From assembly GCA_029168955.1 (NCBI GenBank), contig JAPDOI010000038.1:2569001-2633000 (forward strand): 64,000 bases of DNA, given 5' to 3'. The position numbers were made by a program, and so were the translations under genes. The notes below the pieces were generated by a model. It did no database searches and had not been told where the DNA came from. It saw nothing but the letters and a program-made list of their open reading frames with translations. Positions 34,036 through 46,895 of this stretch are shown in pieces; position 1 is the first letter of the stretch; each line of letters opens with the position of its first letter. Origin of the DNA: Aplectana chamaeleonis (lineage: Eukaryota; Nematoda; Chromadorea; Rhabditida; Cosmocercidae).

Positions 34036-34236
34036 CTACGTTCGGCCGCTCACGGGCCTAATTCCGGTACGCATTAGTGGACTACGGCTGTTCCATCATG
34101 CGATCCGTGATAATCGTGCTGGGACCACTTGGTCTTGGCGCGATTCACCTTTCTCCCAGCAATATTCACACGTGTCGCATGAAGCAACAGCCGTAGTCCG
34201 CAATTACGGACCGGAATTCGGTTCCGAGAACGATAG
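34036..34236. mobile_element. Foldback related to 3902-4379, without the MITE insertion
   Basis: Arms GGACTACGGCTG and CAGCCGTAGTCC, right end GAGAACGATAG followed by TA. At the position corresponding to the 4.03 kb insertion it is uninterrupted. Confidence 0.55.
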
Positions 34237-34239
34237 TAA

Positions 34240-34918
34240 TCTTGCCTGATTTCGAGCGCGAACTCAATGTGATTCGGCGTGTTTGAAATGAATCACGTTT
34301 TGAACTTTTTTGATCTACCCAGATGCTTTTTGAACTTGCCGAATTTACCGAATGTCTACCTTTTTCCATCATCCCAACATTAAACAGATGGTTTACTTCA
34401 ACGTCAACAACCCATTGAGAACATACCCTAGTCAGAGACATCGTCATATCATTTCCCGTAGTGTGGCCGAATATTAAAGAGGTATATAGAAAGTAAAATC
34501 TACCCCAATCACACACTGACACACATCGCATATCATGTTTTATGATAAAAATTCCAACAAATTTTCTTTTCTATTTGAAAGCATCACAAATAAACACTAT
34601 ACATACATAATGATCATTCATATTTGGAGCAAAATGTCATAAGACATCGTCCGGAATAGCAGATCCTTTTCGTGAGAACGAACGCAGTGAGCCGGTGTCG
34701 AATGAGTGACTGACGCTGAGGTAAGTCCTTGAAAGCCTAAACAGTTTAGTTTCGACTGGATTTTTCGCAGCTTGGATTGACGATTTTGGAACAAAACAAT
34801 ACGAGATGCGAAGTACTAATTCTTTTGGATAACTTCCTGCGATTTGGTCAATTTTGAAGACTCCGGACATACCATTAGCATATAGACATGCAAGGCTTTA
34901 TATAGATAACAAGACTTT
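34240..34918. other. Unassigned intergenic sequence
   Basis: AT-rich. A 77-codon minus-strand ORF (34870-34637) has no recognised motif. Nothing supportable. Confidence 0.35.
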
Positions 34919-35314
34919 ATGTACATGAACAGTCAGAGTGGCGCCGACTGGCAGGCAGCCGTAGCACACTCAGCTAAGCGTAGCACGCACTACTTGAATA
35001 ATGTTCAGACGCGACTGGCTCACAACTCTAACAGAAGCCACTACTTTTTGGTCTGTGTTGGCACAATTTATACATTATTTTCAACGGTTTACCTGCTGTA
35101 TCGTCTTGTAGAAATTCTAGAGACCTTCCTGAATCATTGTGGTGAACTTTGCGAAGAAAAACTTGTAGGTGACCCTGTCTGGACTATTTTACGCGAATTA
35201 TGCTGGATTGCCAAATTGGAAAAAAAGTTGGGAGAACGTGTGATGGGATCGCCCACTAAAGTAAGATGTAAACTATTTCTGCGAGTTCTCAGTAACTTAG
35301 TACAAGCGAACTAA
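34919..35314 (+). CDS. Unassigned 131-codon ORF with one hydrophobic segment
   Basis: An uninterrupted ORF outside any repeat I could delimit. It has a polar N-terminal part rich in Ser, Asn and His, one membrane-like segment (FLVCVGTIYTLFSTVYLLY, residues about 43-61) and a charged C-terminal part with LEKKLGERV. I recognise no family. A possible donor GTAGGT occurs at about 35166, so the ORF could be one exon of a larger gene. It may equally be chance. Confidence 0.25.
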   Translation: MYMNSQSGADWQAAVAHSAKRSTHYLNNVQTRLAHNSNRSHYFLVCVGTIYTLFSTVYLLYRLVEILETFLNHCGELCEEKLVGDPVWTILRELCWIAKLEKKLGERVMGSPTKVRCKLFLRVLSNLVQAN

Positions 35315-35810
35315 GGTCAGTATTGCCACCGCAACGACTGCCGCATGCCGCATTTCATCAGCTGCACGCGGCCCCACCTTCGAATACTTGTCCATACTCG
35401 CCTTGTGTTACGTCGCTCACGCTGCTGTCGCAGCAGCAACTCGTGTGGTCCTTCTGTCTCCGAGAGTGAGTTTCGAGAATCCCCAACGTCGATGTCGTCG
35501 TCCTGAAATACTATTAAAGCCGGTGTTTCTCAGGATTGGAGTCAATGCTCACGATGAAAATAGCCTTTAGTTCTAACCAGAAATCGAAAGATCCGGGGCT
35601 CATTGTGAAAATGGTTAAAACTGTTGAAAACTAGCAATAAACCCAAAATTCGGTATGGAACTCCCATCCGTCTCACTTCTTTAATGATCAAAGAGAAAGT
35701 GGGCGGGGCGGGACGCCGCATTAAAGAATTGGGTCCCTACAGGACTCATGGTGACTCGTTTTCGCCGTTTTTTTATATTGTTGCTAGGATATTTTATATT
35801 GTTGCTAGGA

Positions 35811-37107
35811 TATCAAGCACCACAGTCCCGATTTTCAAGAAGAAAGGGAGTCCTGCTGACTGTTGCAACTACCGGCCCATCCGACTTCTTAGTCATACAA
35901 TGAAGATTTTCGAGAGGATTCTGGAGAGAAGAATTCGTGGTGGCGTTGAGCTGAGCGTAAATCAGTGTGGTTTTGTCAGGAACTGCGGCACCGTCGATGC
36001 TATCCATGCGACCCGACTTCTTGTGGAAAAGCATCGTGAAAAGGGAGAAGCTGTTCACCTCGCCTTTCTTGATCTTGAGAAAGCGTTCGACAGAGTCCCT
36101 CACGAAGTAATATGGTACGCTCTGCGTAGCCGAGATGTCCCCGACGAATTGATCGATTGGGTGAAGCTTTTGTACGTGGACACGTCAAGTTGCATACGAT
36201 GCGCGGCAGGAACATCAAGGCCTTTTCGAATCACTGTTGGAGTCCATCAAGGCTCCCCCCTCCCCCCGCTGCTTTTCATCGTCGTCATGGATGTCATCAC
36301 GCGAGATTTGCAGAGTTCAGCACCTTGGACACTGTTGTATGCTGACGACGTGATGCTCGCCTCAGACAGCAAAGGAAACCTCCAAGCACAAGTTCAAGCT
36401 TGGCACGACAGACTGGCAGCATTCGGCTTACGACTCAATAAAAGAAAACCGAATACATGACAAATGCGAGTTGTGACGGTTCCATCCAAGTCGACAACAC
36501 AGTCTTGCCAAAAGCGCATACGTTTCGATATCTTGGATCAACGCTTTGCGATGATGGGACGCTGACGGCTGAAGTCGACGCACGCATCAATGCTGCTCGG
36601 TTGAAGTGGCGTACTGCGAGTGGAGTGCTCTGTGATAAAAAGGTTTGCGACAGGCTCAAGTCAAAGATTTATCGTTCGGTTGTGAGGCCCGTCGCACTGT
36701 ATGGCACAGAGTGTTATCCAATGACCAAGGAAGCAGAACGACGGCTAGGCGTGATGGAAACGAAGATGCTCAGGTGGAGTGGTGGATTGACCCGATTGGA
36801 CCGAGTTCGGAATGAAGATGTGCGTGAAAGATTCGGTGTCGCGTCCATTTCGGACAAACTTCGCGAAAATCGCCTAAGATGGTATGGGCACGTTCTGCGA
36901 GCTGGAGAACACTCGATAGCGAAAGCGGCTATGCAGCTCCAAGTGACGGGCCAGCGACCAAGAGGACGACCTAAGCAGAGATGGCTGGATGTTTTGCACA
37001 ACGATATGAAAATTGCAGGCCCACATCCTGACAATGCGAATGACAAGGTCAAATGGCGGCAACGTTCGAGAAAAGCGGACCCTGCTACAATGTGGGACAA
37101 ACGCTGA
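35811..37107 (+). pseudogene. RTE-type non-LTR retrotransposon reverse transcriptase, 5'-truncated and frameshifted
   Basis: Homology starts near TTVPIFKKKG (35818) and runs through YRPIRLLSHTMKIFERIL, the LDLEKAFDRVPHE block with its catalytic Asp, HQGSPL, and the catalytic YADD box near 36338-36349. A one-base indel near 36440 moves the frame within the LNxKKTEYM block; the second frame (36457-37107) continues through FRYLGS, VRPVALYGTECYPMT and LRWYGHVLR to a TGA. The endonuclease domain is absent, as expected of a 5'-truncated insertion. The ORF preceding 35811 is not RT-like and includes a 21 bp direct repeat (TTTATATTGTTGCTAGGATA) at 35773-35814. Strand and family are well supported; the exact 5' breakpoint is not. 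Confidence 0.88.
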
Positions 37108-37127
37108 AGAAGAAGAAGAAGAAGAAG
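37107..37127 (+). repeat. (GAA)n tail at the 3' end of the RTE element
   Basis: About seven AAG/GAA triplets directly follow the RT stop codon. RTE-clade elements commonly end in a short tandem repeat rather than poly(A), so this probably marks the 3' terminus. Confidence 0.7.
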
Positions 37128-37169
37128 TTGCTAGGGTATTTCGGGTTTTAATGAGAACTGGGAAGTTGT

Positions 37170-37645
37170 TTTTAAAGGCAGCATACACGCTCGTAAACGT
37201 GTTTGAGATTATTACGGAAATATAATTGTATTGCTCAGAGCACAACGCCTGTGCATTTTAAAGCGTCAAAAACGACCCACAATGCCGTTACAGGAGTAAT
37301 AAGTTTGGCCCCGCCCATATTTTCAAGCCCCCAGTATTTGGACTTTCCCTGCAACGCAAGGTTGCTGGGTTATCTTCACCGCCGGTAATGTTGGTGGATT
37401 GCCTAACAAGTAAACCACACACGTCACCGACGGCGAAAATAACACAGCAACCCTGCGTTGGAGGAAAAGGGCAAATACAGGGGGCGTGAAAAAACGGGCG
37501 GGGCCAAACTCGCTACTCCTGTAACGGGATTTTAGGTAGTTTTTGACGCTTCAAAATGCGCAGGCATTATGTTGTAAGTTATACGATTCGATTCACTTTG
37601 TCATCCCAACCACGTTTACGAGCGTGTATGCTGCCTTTAACGTGT
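37170..37645. mobile_element. CATACACGCTCG foldback, copy 2
   Basis: Arms TTAAAGGCAGCATACACGCT and inverse; nearly symmetric around 37405. Lies just after the RTE tail. Confidence 0.75.
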
Positions 37646-37654
37646 AAACTGTCT

Positions 37655-38296
37655 TTAACCGCAGCATACACGCTCCAAACATAGTTGAGAGATGAGCATT
37701 AATAGGCCTGCACGGCCCCTACCATGTCGTGAACGACGTTTGAAACGCTGAAAACCATCTAGGATGACAGTATTTGACCATCCCTGTCACGCACGCCCGT
37801 ATTTTCACACCCCTTTGAATAACAGAATAAAAAGTTGAACTTGAGAAAACATGTGACAACTTAGAGTGATAGCACTATCAAAGGGGAGTGCACGAGAGAA
37901 ACAGCTCGATCTACTTGATTATTACCCGTCTAAACACTCATAAACTCTCATCCACTTTCGAGAATGCCGCTCTACTCCGGATGGCTCTTGAAAATGGAGG
38001 ATTTCATCAGTGCACAAACATGTAATATCCAGGTAAATCGAGCTGCTTCTCTCGTGCACTCCCATTTGATAGTGCTATCACTCTCAATTATCACATGTTT
38101 TCTCAAGTTTAATTTTTCATTCTGTTACTCGAATGGGTGTGAAAATACGGGCGTGCGTGACAGGGGTGGTCAAATACTGTCATCCTAGATGGTTTTCAGC
38201 GCTTCAAACGTCGTTGACGACATGGTAGGGGCCGTGCAGGCCTATTTGTGCTGATCTCTCGACCATGTTTGCGAGCGTGTATGCTACCTTTAAGGT
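37655..38296. mobile_element. 640 bp CATACACGCTCG-ended foldback, different body
   Basis: Arms share GGCCTGCACGGCCCCTACCA, TTCTGTTA, GATAGTGCTATCA and CGAGCTGCTTCTCTCGTGCA; centre near 37975. Directly abuts the preceding element, so the two form a tandem pair of palindromes next to the GPCR 3' end. Confidence 0.75.
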
Positions 38297-38408
38297 AAGC
38301 GAGCTCAAAGGATAAGACCACACAGCGACAAATGTGAGAAGCGTGATGGGCAAACTATAGACAAATAAAATCCAAATTTGTGGGCCCATGTGCTCATTAA
38401 TCTCTCAC

Positions 38409-41400
38409 CTTAACAATAACATAGTAAGCAGTGAGAAGCGCGGCACAGTTGGCGGCAATAGTGATAATTGAAAGCATAGGTTGGAGGTGACCAGTCACCA
38501 AGGCAAGAATCATCACTGAAATGCTAAGTTGAGGTAAATTAACAATCTTGTGTACTCCGCCTACATCCTATGTATTAGTAAGTGAAACCCCTTGGCGATC
38601 TGCATATGAACAAAAGTGGATTTTGTGACTCCAGCGCGCACCACTGTCTGGTTGACTAAACAGCGCCTCAATACTCATCATACGACCTATTGTACACAGA
38701 GACCATTGAAGTCTGTACCGCCATCAATCTATCTGGGGAACCCACTTCCACTTGTCAGGCGGATGATTAGAAGTCACCTCGTACCAGATGACTCACGTCG
38801 CCTACCACACTCCATGGCTCTTATTGTGATAAAGGGCAGCAAAGTGAATCGGCTTTGATGTGTCCATCGGTGAAACTCTAGGCCTGTTAGCATCGCGGTC
38901 ATTCGGTGGCTTTTCAGGTGCGCCGAAACACTGACAATTCACTTCTTCCTACCGGTCACCTCATATTTTCTATTTTATTCAATAAAATGCGTGCGAGTTG
39001 TCTCTGTCGCTCTTGCGACTTAGCACGCTTTCGTGGAAGTCGATTCCACCAACAAAGCACAGTCGCAGAGACGGTGGATATCAAAAGCGCGCAGTGCACT
39101 GAAGATACTAGAAATTCTGAGGCGAATATATGCATTGTCGTTACAAAGCTGAGACAAGATGGAAGAATCGCTTCTGAGAAATGGTATCAGAGGTCATCCG
39201 ATCAAAATTTCAAAAAGAAAAGCCACAATGGGACTCACGAGCGTTATTGTTCTGGAAGTGATTAATAGTGAGGCTGAGAGTTGTGATGAAGGCTGTTGGC
39301 ACTTGAACGACGAGAAACGCTATCGTAACCGTCGTGATTAGAATCCGCGTCTGGTCGCGTGGCGTTCGACCGAAGCGGTTACTGCAAATGCATACAATAG
39401 ATTTGATCCGATTTGGTATACTACATGTTCGCCAGCAACCTTTCCCAAATATTTCTAGATGATAGAATGAGCAAAAAAAGTAGTAGTTATGTTTTCAGTA
39501 AGCGAATTACTTCAATAAGAAACACATACTGTCTAGCCATGTCAGGACCGAGATCGATTTCCGGTTCTCTTATGAATCCAACATGAAGCAGAGAGAGGAG
39601 ACAACCGGGTATTAGAAACTGCACCACAAAATCCGACAAAGGTAGAAAAACCTGAAACTGATAGAGTCAGTATGATCTTTCTTACCCAAAAACCAAACCT
39701 GAAAATAAGAAGCCTTACTTCCCCGCGAAGCCAATTTTTTCCGAAGCAAAATTATGATCGAAACCGACAGCTCACTAGAGATTTGACAGAGTCTAGCAAT
39801 CGTTAGCAGGTAGAAACGAAAAAAAAGTTAGCAGTACTTTGATTCAAAAGATGAGGCCAGGCAGCGCTTCAAGATGTTTTGCGCTTTTGCATCCAATTCG
39901 CGCTGGGCACGACATGAGCTGCAGGATCGCACTCGCTTTACGCTCCATGTAGGGTCGCTGGACGGCCGCCTAGCTCTCTTCAACAACGTTCGCGCATTCC
40001 ACCCAGATCATCGTTAAGGAGACTGCAATTCTCACCTTCCAAAATGACCTTGTCAGTATATTCATCAGAGCTCCGTCTCGCACCATACAGCGAGCAGCCC
40101 ATTGAGGTGTCGGTTCAGTGTCTATACAACTCTTGAATAAAAACAAATGCTCTCAAAAAAAATACTGGTACTCACCCATGCAGAACTGATAAACTGTCGT
40201 GTCATGTTCGAAAAACCTCAGCAGTCCAATGGCAATGCACACAAATATAATCAGCCATATTGCCCTCGAGAAGCGCTCCACTGTACGAAGTTTCAGCGTG
40301 TTTCGGTGATACTGTGTCAGGAATCTAAAACATGCCCAACAGTTGAGAACATCGATAGTGAAATATGAACTGGGATCCTTTTAATCTTTTATTTATGGAT
40401 TCCTTATCGTGTCGAAGTGGACTTTTCTCTTACCTAGCTGCCGCCAGCAATACACTGAACAGCGTCATCATCGTGTCAACAGTGTGTGGAATCGCTTCCA
40501 TGGTGGTTCGAAACACATGGCACATAACCACAGACTGATTTAGGGACCTGGAGAGAAGGATCTTAACCTAAGCAGAAATAGTCCGCGAGAAAGGATAACT
40601 CAAGAAGGAAAAATTGGGAAGAAAAGAGATAATCCATTCTGAGAGTGTTACAATCCTACCGTAATTACAAACCTAGCTGATTGTGAAACTTTTATATATT
40701 TCTCAACGGGACCATCGCAAAGACCAAACCATCGGACAGCTCCTATGCCAGAACCATGTACATCACCCTAGTTTGCTCGAAGTTGAGTTGAAAGCGAGTT
40801 ATTCAAAAAAAAATGAAAAATGCGCAGAAACGCGTCCTTTTCCGCTTTCTCACCAAATAATACGAGCGGTCTTACCCTAAGAACATTTAATGAAATTGGA
40901 GGAAATGCGCGAGTCCATTTCAATGCTTTTATCTATTCTCCACTAGATTCTAATATTCTCCGAACAAAAACAGCCCCGATAGATAAGGCGAAGCTATGTA
41001 ACTATGGGCGTTTGAAGACTTTCAGTATCAAGAAGTCCCCCTACATTTTCATGTGAAATCAGAGCCCTTTTTGAGTTGCTGTACACTCCATTAGATAGAA
41101 GAGTTAACACTTCTATCACTATACCATATTTGATCGTAGGATCACATATGGACAAGGGAAAGTCGCTGACCTACACGTGATAGGCAAATTTTAGGGCATC
41201 CTACCAGTCTGTGGATTACAGCTGGCTTCAATTAAATACACAAAGGATAAGATCATCACCAGCCGTCTGTATTACCTTGTTCCTTCACCAATGATGTAGT
41301 ACCAAACGGTGAATGGCAGTGGTGCCAGCACGCTGACCCAACCGCAGAACGATAGCAGCCAAATCATCTGATACAGCGGATTGGGCTGAAAAAATTGAGT

Positions 41401-43356
41401 GAGTGCTGGTAGGTAGATCACTCAAAAAGGAAACGCGTTACTGAATTTATTTTTGCAAAATTGGTACGCATGATTTCTGTACAAAAACAACTTGATTTAG
41501 TGACTAGTTGGAGACAGAAGCGCAAATTCCATTTTTAATTGTAAGAGAAGCTCTCGAGCGCGCGTAAAAAAAACAGGTCATGTTTTTAACACACAAAAAA
41601 ATAGTACCGAAAGCGAGACTCCAAGAAATGATTACGAAAGCACATACTTGAATGCACAAGCCTCAAGCGCTGAAGACCTTCCGCGACGCGCCTTGGGCGA
41701 ATTTCAAATTTTGTCGATGCAGCAAAACAACGAAAACCTTCAATCCACTACAGTTGTGCCCTGGACGAAAAGACCGAATATCGAATAGGCTCGAATGACC
41801 TCCTTTTTTTGAAGTCCGATTTTTGAGTACATCCGAGTGGCCTTTTTTTGAGGTCCGAATTTCAATTATATTCGGATGACCCTTTTTTTCGAGTTCCGAA
41901 TTTCGATTAGATTCGGATATATTCGAATAATTTTTCGCATAATGTCAAATCGACAAACTGAAAACAACCCAGTTGAGCATTCAATGTACTCTCTATTTCG
42001 TAGCGAATCTTACTGCCATTGATCGTGAGCGTAAGCGCGCGTATGCTACGTCCCCTTTGCCTCAAACTTTCCCGCTATGCGTGCTGTAAACACTTTTCAG
42101 TAAAAAAAATGCCAGACAGTGTATTTGCTGAACTGGCCAGCTTCCTGTCTCCATTATTACCGCCGATTCGCCATCCGAGGATTAGCGGATCGATTTACAC
42201 GAGTTCTCAACTGGTTCCTACAGGCTATAAAACCGCTAATTTTTCATGGTTCCTCTGCTTGCTGGAGACAGCGAAAGAGCCTAGGACAGACGGAGGCTGC
42301 AGCATCGCGAGCGCCGCACGCGCCATTGGTGATGAGAATTACGACTTTTTACAGAAGATGTCTGGAAAAGGCTGCGTTTACGCTACAACTTTGTACAGGC
42401 TTAAAACGGCAAAATTCACATGGTTCCTACGCGTGCTGGTGTGGAGTGGAGGTTAGAGACAGTGAGAGAGCGGAGGGCAGACGGAGGCCCAGGCGTGGCG
42501 CGCGCCGCTCGCGCCTCGAGTGATGTGAATTACGCCGTTTTATAGAGTATATCTTTCGGTTTTGTAATCTTGGAAATTGCAGGAGTCGGTATGCCTCTGA
42601 AAGGATTTTTTCGCAATTTTGGCATTTACACGGGTTAAGAATTTATGATTAAAAAACTATTGGAGGTCCTCGAACAACTTAGAACTTGAGCGCGCCCCTC
42701 TGATTCCCTGGTCAAAATATAATTAGTGAGAGATTCATTGGGTACAAATACACATTAAATGAGGTGGAACTAGTCAAAAAATCATTCGTTGCAGCGCTGA
42801 CGAACATAGAAACTGTGGTGAGGACGCACCCCAAACCATGTTTTACCACATTTTGCACGCGGCGAGGTGCCAAGTGATTTCGAAATCCTTTTACGTGGTC
42901 ATGCCTGGCAACGGAATACAATTCCCCCTGCCGTACACCTTGAATAGCGACGACGGGCAGATTTGTTTGAAACTATTCGAAATTATAACTATTCGGATGT
43001 TCATTCGAAGGGTAGGCTTCGAATATCGAGGAGATTCGATTGACCCTCTTTTTTTTGAGGTCCGATTTTTGTATAGTACTCGAATGGTTCGATTTTAGTA
43101 ATTCCGATAAAGAATACGTAATCAGATGGCAATAAAACAATAAAGAACAAAAAACAATAAAGAACAAGAAAAGTTAGAGTTCACCCACATATCTTCGATC
43201 GCCCTCGCGTTTCTCTCGTTTCCCCATGCCCAACATAACGGCACATAATGGAGCGATCATTGTGAGCAGCAGCATAGGGTAGGCAAAACCGTAGACGACC
43301 ATGTGGGGCCAGCCATTGTTGAGACGACCAAACATAAACCCGACATTAAGTGATAC
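38409..43356 (-). CDS. Class A peptide GPCR, sex-peptide/FMRFamide-receptor-like, N-terminus missing
   Basis: Eight minus-strand exons join in phase: 43356-43189, 41385-41276, 40547-40434, 40324-40176, 40121-40036, 39651-39530, 39381-39239, 38515-38409 (999 nt, 333 codons). They encode seven hydrophobic segments: TM1 around [18 protein letters not shown]2 around [17 protein letters not shown], a Cys before TM3 (VVMCHVF), TM3 with [18 protein letters not shown]4 ending GLLRFFE, a loop Cys pair, TM5 [17 protein letters not shown]6 [20 protein letters not shown] and TM7. HT before TM3's end and RFFE after TM4 are typical of myoinhibitory/sex-peptide and FMRFamide receptors. Odd points: ARF replaces the DRY/QRY motif and TM7 lacks NPxxY. 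The C-terminus either reads into intron (GTGAGAGATTAA, stop at 38397) or splices to 38354-38196, which overlaps a repeat. The extracellular N-terminal exon(s) above 43356 were not identified. Confidence 0.75.
41386..43188. other. Long GPCR intron with repeats
   Basis: Contains TTCGAA/ATTCGGA-rich sequence (41760-41945 and 42965-43090) and two members of the ATAAAACGGCG element (42225-42355 partial, 42394-42549). ORFs at 42019-42523 come from these GC-rich elements. Confidence 0.55.
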
Positions 43357-45578
43357 CTGTAATTTTTCTGATTCTTATATCGAACACAAATTATGATACA
43401 ACCGCAACTCTAATCCTTTGCAATTCAATAAAGTGTTTTTTCATTCTTGAAAAGTCCCTAGGGACAGAATGGTGATATAGAAGGCAGTCACATGGTCAAT
43501 TAGTCAACGCTATCTAATTTAAAAGTTTTTTTTTCCAATAGAGGAGCTTAAAATACATTTTAGAAGGGAACGCCGTCAACAGGGAGAGGGATACAGATTG
43601 AAAAAGACAGAATCTTCCGTATTATAACAACTAAAACTAGGAAGTTTTAACGAGGGGCTTCACAGCTAGACTTAATGATCAATTTTAACAGTCACCCCAA
43701 TAGAAATCAGAGTAGCAGCCTTTTTCGACAACTTTTTACTTATTTAGAGGAGCACACCAAAATTTCACAAGAAAGCTAATCAAGGTTTTACTACATCCAT
43801 CTCACGTTGTTCTTCTGTAAGAAGGTAACTCCTTCCAGTGATGGTGGCCATTTCAAGTCAAGGGTGGTAATAATTGGGTGTTTCAACGCGAGATAACCGC
43901 CGACCTTTGTATGCAAATTAAAACCAGGAGTGGTCGTGAATGGGTTTGAAAGCGCGACTGAACTGCGAGTTGAACGCGACTAAACTGCGAGCTATCAGAG
44001 AACATGAAAATAGTGTATGAATGAAGAGAAAGATGAATGGCTTCCCAAAAAGTCCTCAGAAGAATTTTTTGATAGCTATCAATTTTTCTCTCCATTCACA
44101 CACTATTCACATCTTCTCTGACATGTCGTTCACTGACCCTTCGTTAGATTTTACTACCACCTCAAATGTTCTTTTCTTGAGCCAGCTGAACGAAGGATTC
44201 AACTGTGCACCTCGAAGCTGAATATAATCACTTTGAGCGAAGTCTGCTCTTTAGGGCTGCAAACGCGAGAAGGTAGGGGTACTCCAATCAGGCAATCCGG
44301 AGACAATTCTCCCAAAAACTGTCAATGAACGTCGAACTTCTGTCCACCATCTAGTAAATAACCTCACAGAGTAGTTTTGAGTCGAGGCTGGTATTCACGA
44401 ACGACTTACCCAAGATTTAAAGGTAAAGTCCTTTAAATTTGGCTCTCACCCGGTATTCACAAGCTTGCTTACCCAGAATTTGAGGTAGAAAACCCCGCAA
44501 TCTTTAACCATGGAGTATGGGTTGATGTCAAGTTAAACCCCAGACGGCTGCAGTTGCCCCGTTCCACTGCTTATAGCGAAAATAGCCATGGAGCGCAATA
44601 TCTTCATCGGAAGTTTGATCAGCCCATTTCTTTATGAATTGTTTTCGCCCTTTTAAGACTCTTTCAAATCCGTTTTTCTCAGAAGAAATGGTATGCTACT
44701 TTCATATGCGCAGTCTGGTAGGATTTCTAAGTCGTGAAAAGACGATGAATTTTGTTGCCTTCCATTCTATTGACTTTTTACTTACCTTTAAATGGATCGA
44801 AAAATGCAACGCAGGAAATTCTATATACTTCTCGCGCGATTCTGGAGCAGAATTTTTCTACATAGCGCTTCAGGGGCCGTTGAAATTTATATTCCACCTT
44901 CATTATTCTCACTTCCCCTGACGGGAAGCACTGATAGTCAGTGCAAAAACTTATATAGATCACTTGGTCCAACAACTCACCAGACCAACGTTTTGTGTTC
45001 TTACAGTATAGCTACAACCGTCCTGAGCTACAAATCCCAGAAGGTTTTTCTGTGGCTACATACGGATGAGCTCACCTCACAGCGTTTACGCGGAAAATCA
45101 AAAAAGAAGCCGTCACCGCAGCAGCATTTCGCAGCCTGGAATGAAAAAGCTAACGCCACAAGTTAATACACATCCTACGCGGATCATATTTATGGAACTT
45201 GAACCCAAATCGCTAGACTCAATTTTTCCTATTAATCAACTAAACAAATAATTCGAAATTTCGCATGAATCGAATGTTCATTTTTTCGAGTATTTGGGAA
45301 AGTCGTTTTTCCGGATGCTCGATTTTCGAGTTAAACGAGATTTTCGAACTTTCCGAATATTCGAATACCCGGATAATTCACAAATTGGCACTTTTTGAAT
45401 TTCGACTTTTCGAATTATTTGGAATGAATACATACTCGACCTCTCGAATTATCCTATTGCGACTTTTCCAGTCGAGTGAATATTCGAATCATTCGCTTCG
45501 GTCAAAGCATGCTTGGCGTCACACCAATAAAAACTGAGTGTGCTTTCAGCAGCCACTGATACTTTCAGTATTTAAGGT
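43357..45578. other. Upstream region of the GPCR
   Basis: Missing N-terminal exon(s) should lie here or beyond. Seen instead: an inverted repeat 43993-44122 (CAGAGAACATGAAAATAGTG and inverse) and a TTCGAA-rich block 45245-45500. No exon I can defend. Confidence 0.4.
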
Positions 45579-45580
45579 AT

Positions 45581-45732
45581 CCTCTGGTTCCGAGCCAGAT
45601 TTACTCTGTTCCCTCGCGCGCCTGTGCGGAACGAGGATAGAGACAGCGAGAGAGCGTGGATAGAAGGAGACGCAGCGTTCGCGCGCAGACGCACGCGATG
45701 AACGTCAATAAATCACACTCGCAAACAGAGGA
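45581..45732. mobile_element. Short element with CCTCTGGTTCCG ends
   Basis: TA-flanked, ends CCTCTGGTTCCGAGCC and CAGAGG; interior GAGACAGCGAGAGAGCG. Terminal relative of the element at 51846-52078. Confidence 0.55.
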
Positions 45733-46895
45733 TACCTTTCCTGTACGTCCATGCTTCTGCTAACAAGGGAAGGATCATTACATGCCGTGGCCATTCCGAA
45801 TGAAACATGGGTTGCTAGGATCAATTTTCAACGTAGAATTCGAATTTTTACATTGCATCTGCGAATAGTTTCTCTGAACAGATTTATATGCATTTTTAGC
45901 GCTGAACTTGAAGACGCATCATAACGTGTAATTCATGAGTCTTCGTCGCCTCCTGAGGTAAACCAACGTGGTTTCTACGCCAGGAATAATCCCAGTGTTT
46001 TGTAACGCCGAAATATAATGAACGAGGCGGCTCGCCGTCATATACGAAGTCAGAGCCGCTTCGGCCGTGACAGGTTGGCGCACTGAAAGCGCGTGCTGCA
46101 GCGAAGAATGAGGTCACGTGCTCGAATCCATGCCGCACTCCTAGTATTTGCACTCTAGTAGAATACTCGTTTTCATCTCGATAAGAGTAGAGGATTAGCA
46201 GTTTTATCGTGCGAGAGCTTTTTTGTAAGAAAATGAAGCGTTTTGTCGTGAATGTCTGATCCCCGTGGCTGGCGTTTTACTTCGAAAATAATTGGACTTG
46301 CACCCAATCTATAGCTACCAGCACATGTGGTTACTGTGCCCAAGAGATTCAAAATAAAGGATTTTCTCACATTGAGAACAACGACTGAAGTGGACTTTCG
46401 AACAATCAATAGAATCACAGAGCTCTACTAATTGAGGAAGAAAACAGTACTGAACCAGACTTTACTAGATGTGCTAATACAAGCTGTGGGCAGAACATTA
46501 CAAGAGAAATCGCTTGATGAGCCAGGTTGCAGTAGGAGCGGGCAGACAACAATCAATATTGATTGGGAGATCACGGCCTCGAGAAAATTTGGCTGAGATG
46601 CCACGAAAACATAGTAACTCAGAAAGAGCTCTTTCTTTTCTGGAAAATTACTTCAGGTTTTGATAACTAAAATAACATATTCCTATCGTGACCTACAATG
46701 ATCAACTTGAGCATCAAGAAAGAAGCTCATATTCGTGTGCAGCGCTCAAAACAACCCCCCTACGACGTTCGGCCGAATAATTCCACCTTCGCAGCCTCAT
46801 GCATGTGGTAGATAATTGAAGCCCACTTTTGGCATGCCAAAGGTCGAAATTTTTTCTTGCTTTAAATTTGTCTATAGGGGGGTTATTTGGGGTGC

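Noticed and set aside
35624..35810. First 60 codons of the retrotransposon ORF as part of the protein
   Set aside because: No RT or endonuclease similarity and a direct repeat inside; it is flanking sequence that happens to be in frame.
38196..38354. A last GPCR exon of 53 codons
   Set aside because: Phase fits, but most of it lies in a foldback element; kept only as an alternative C-terminus.
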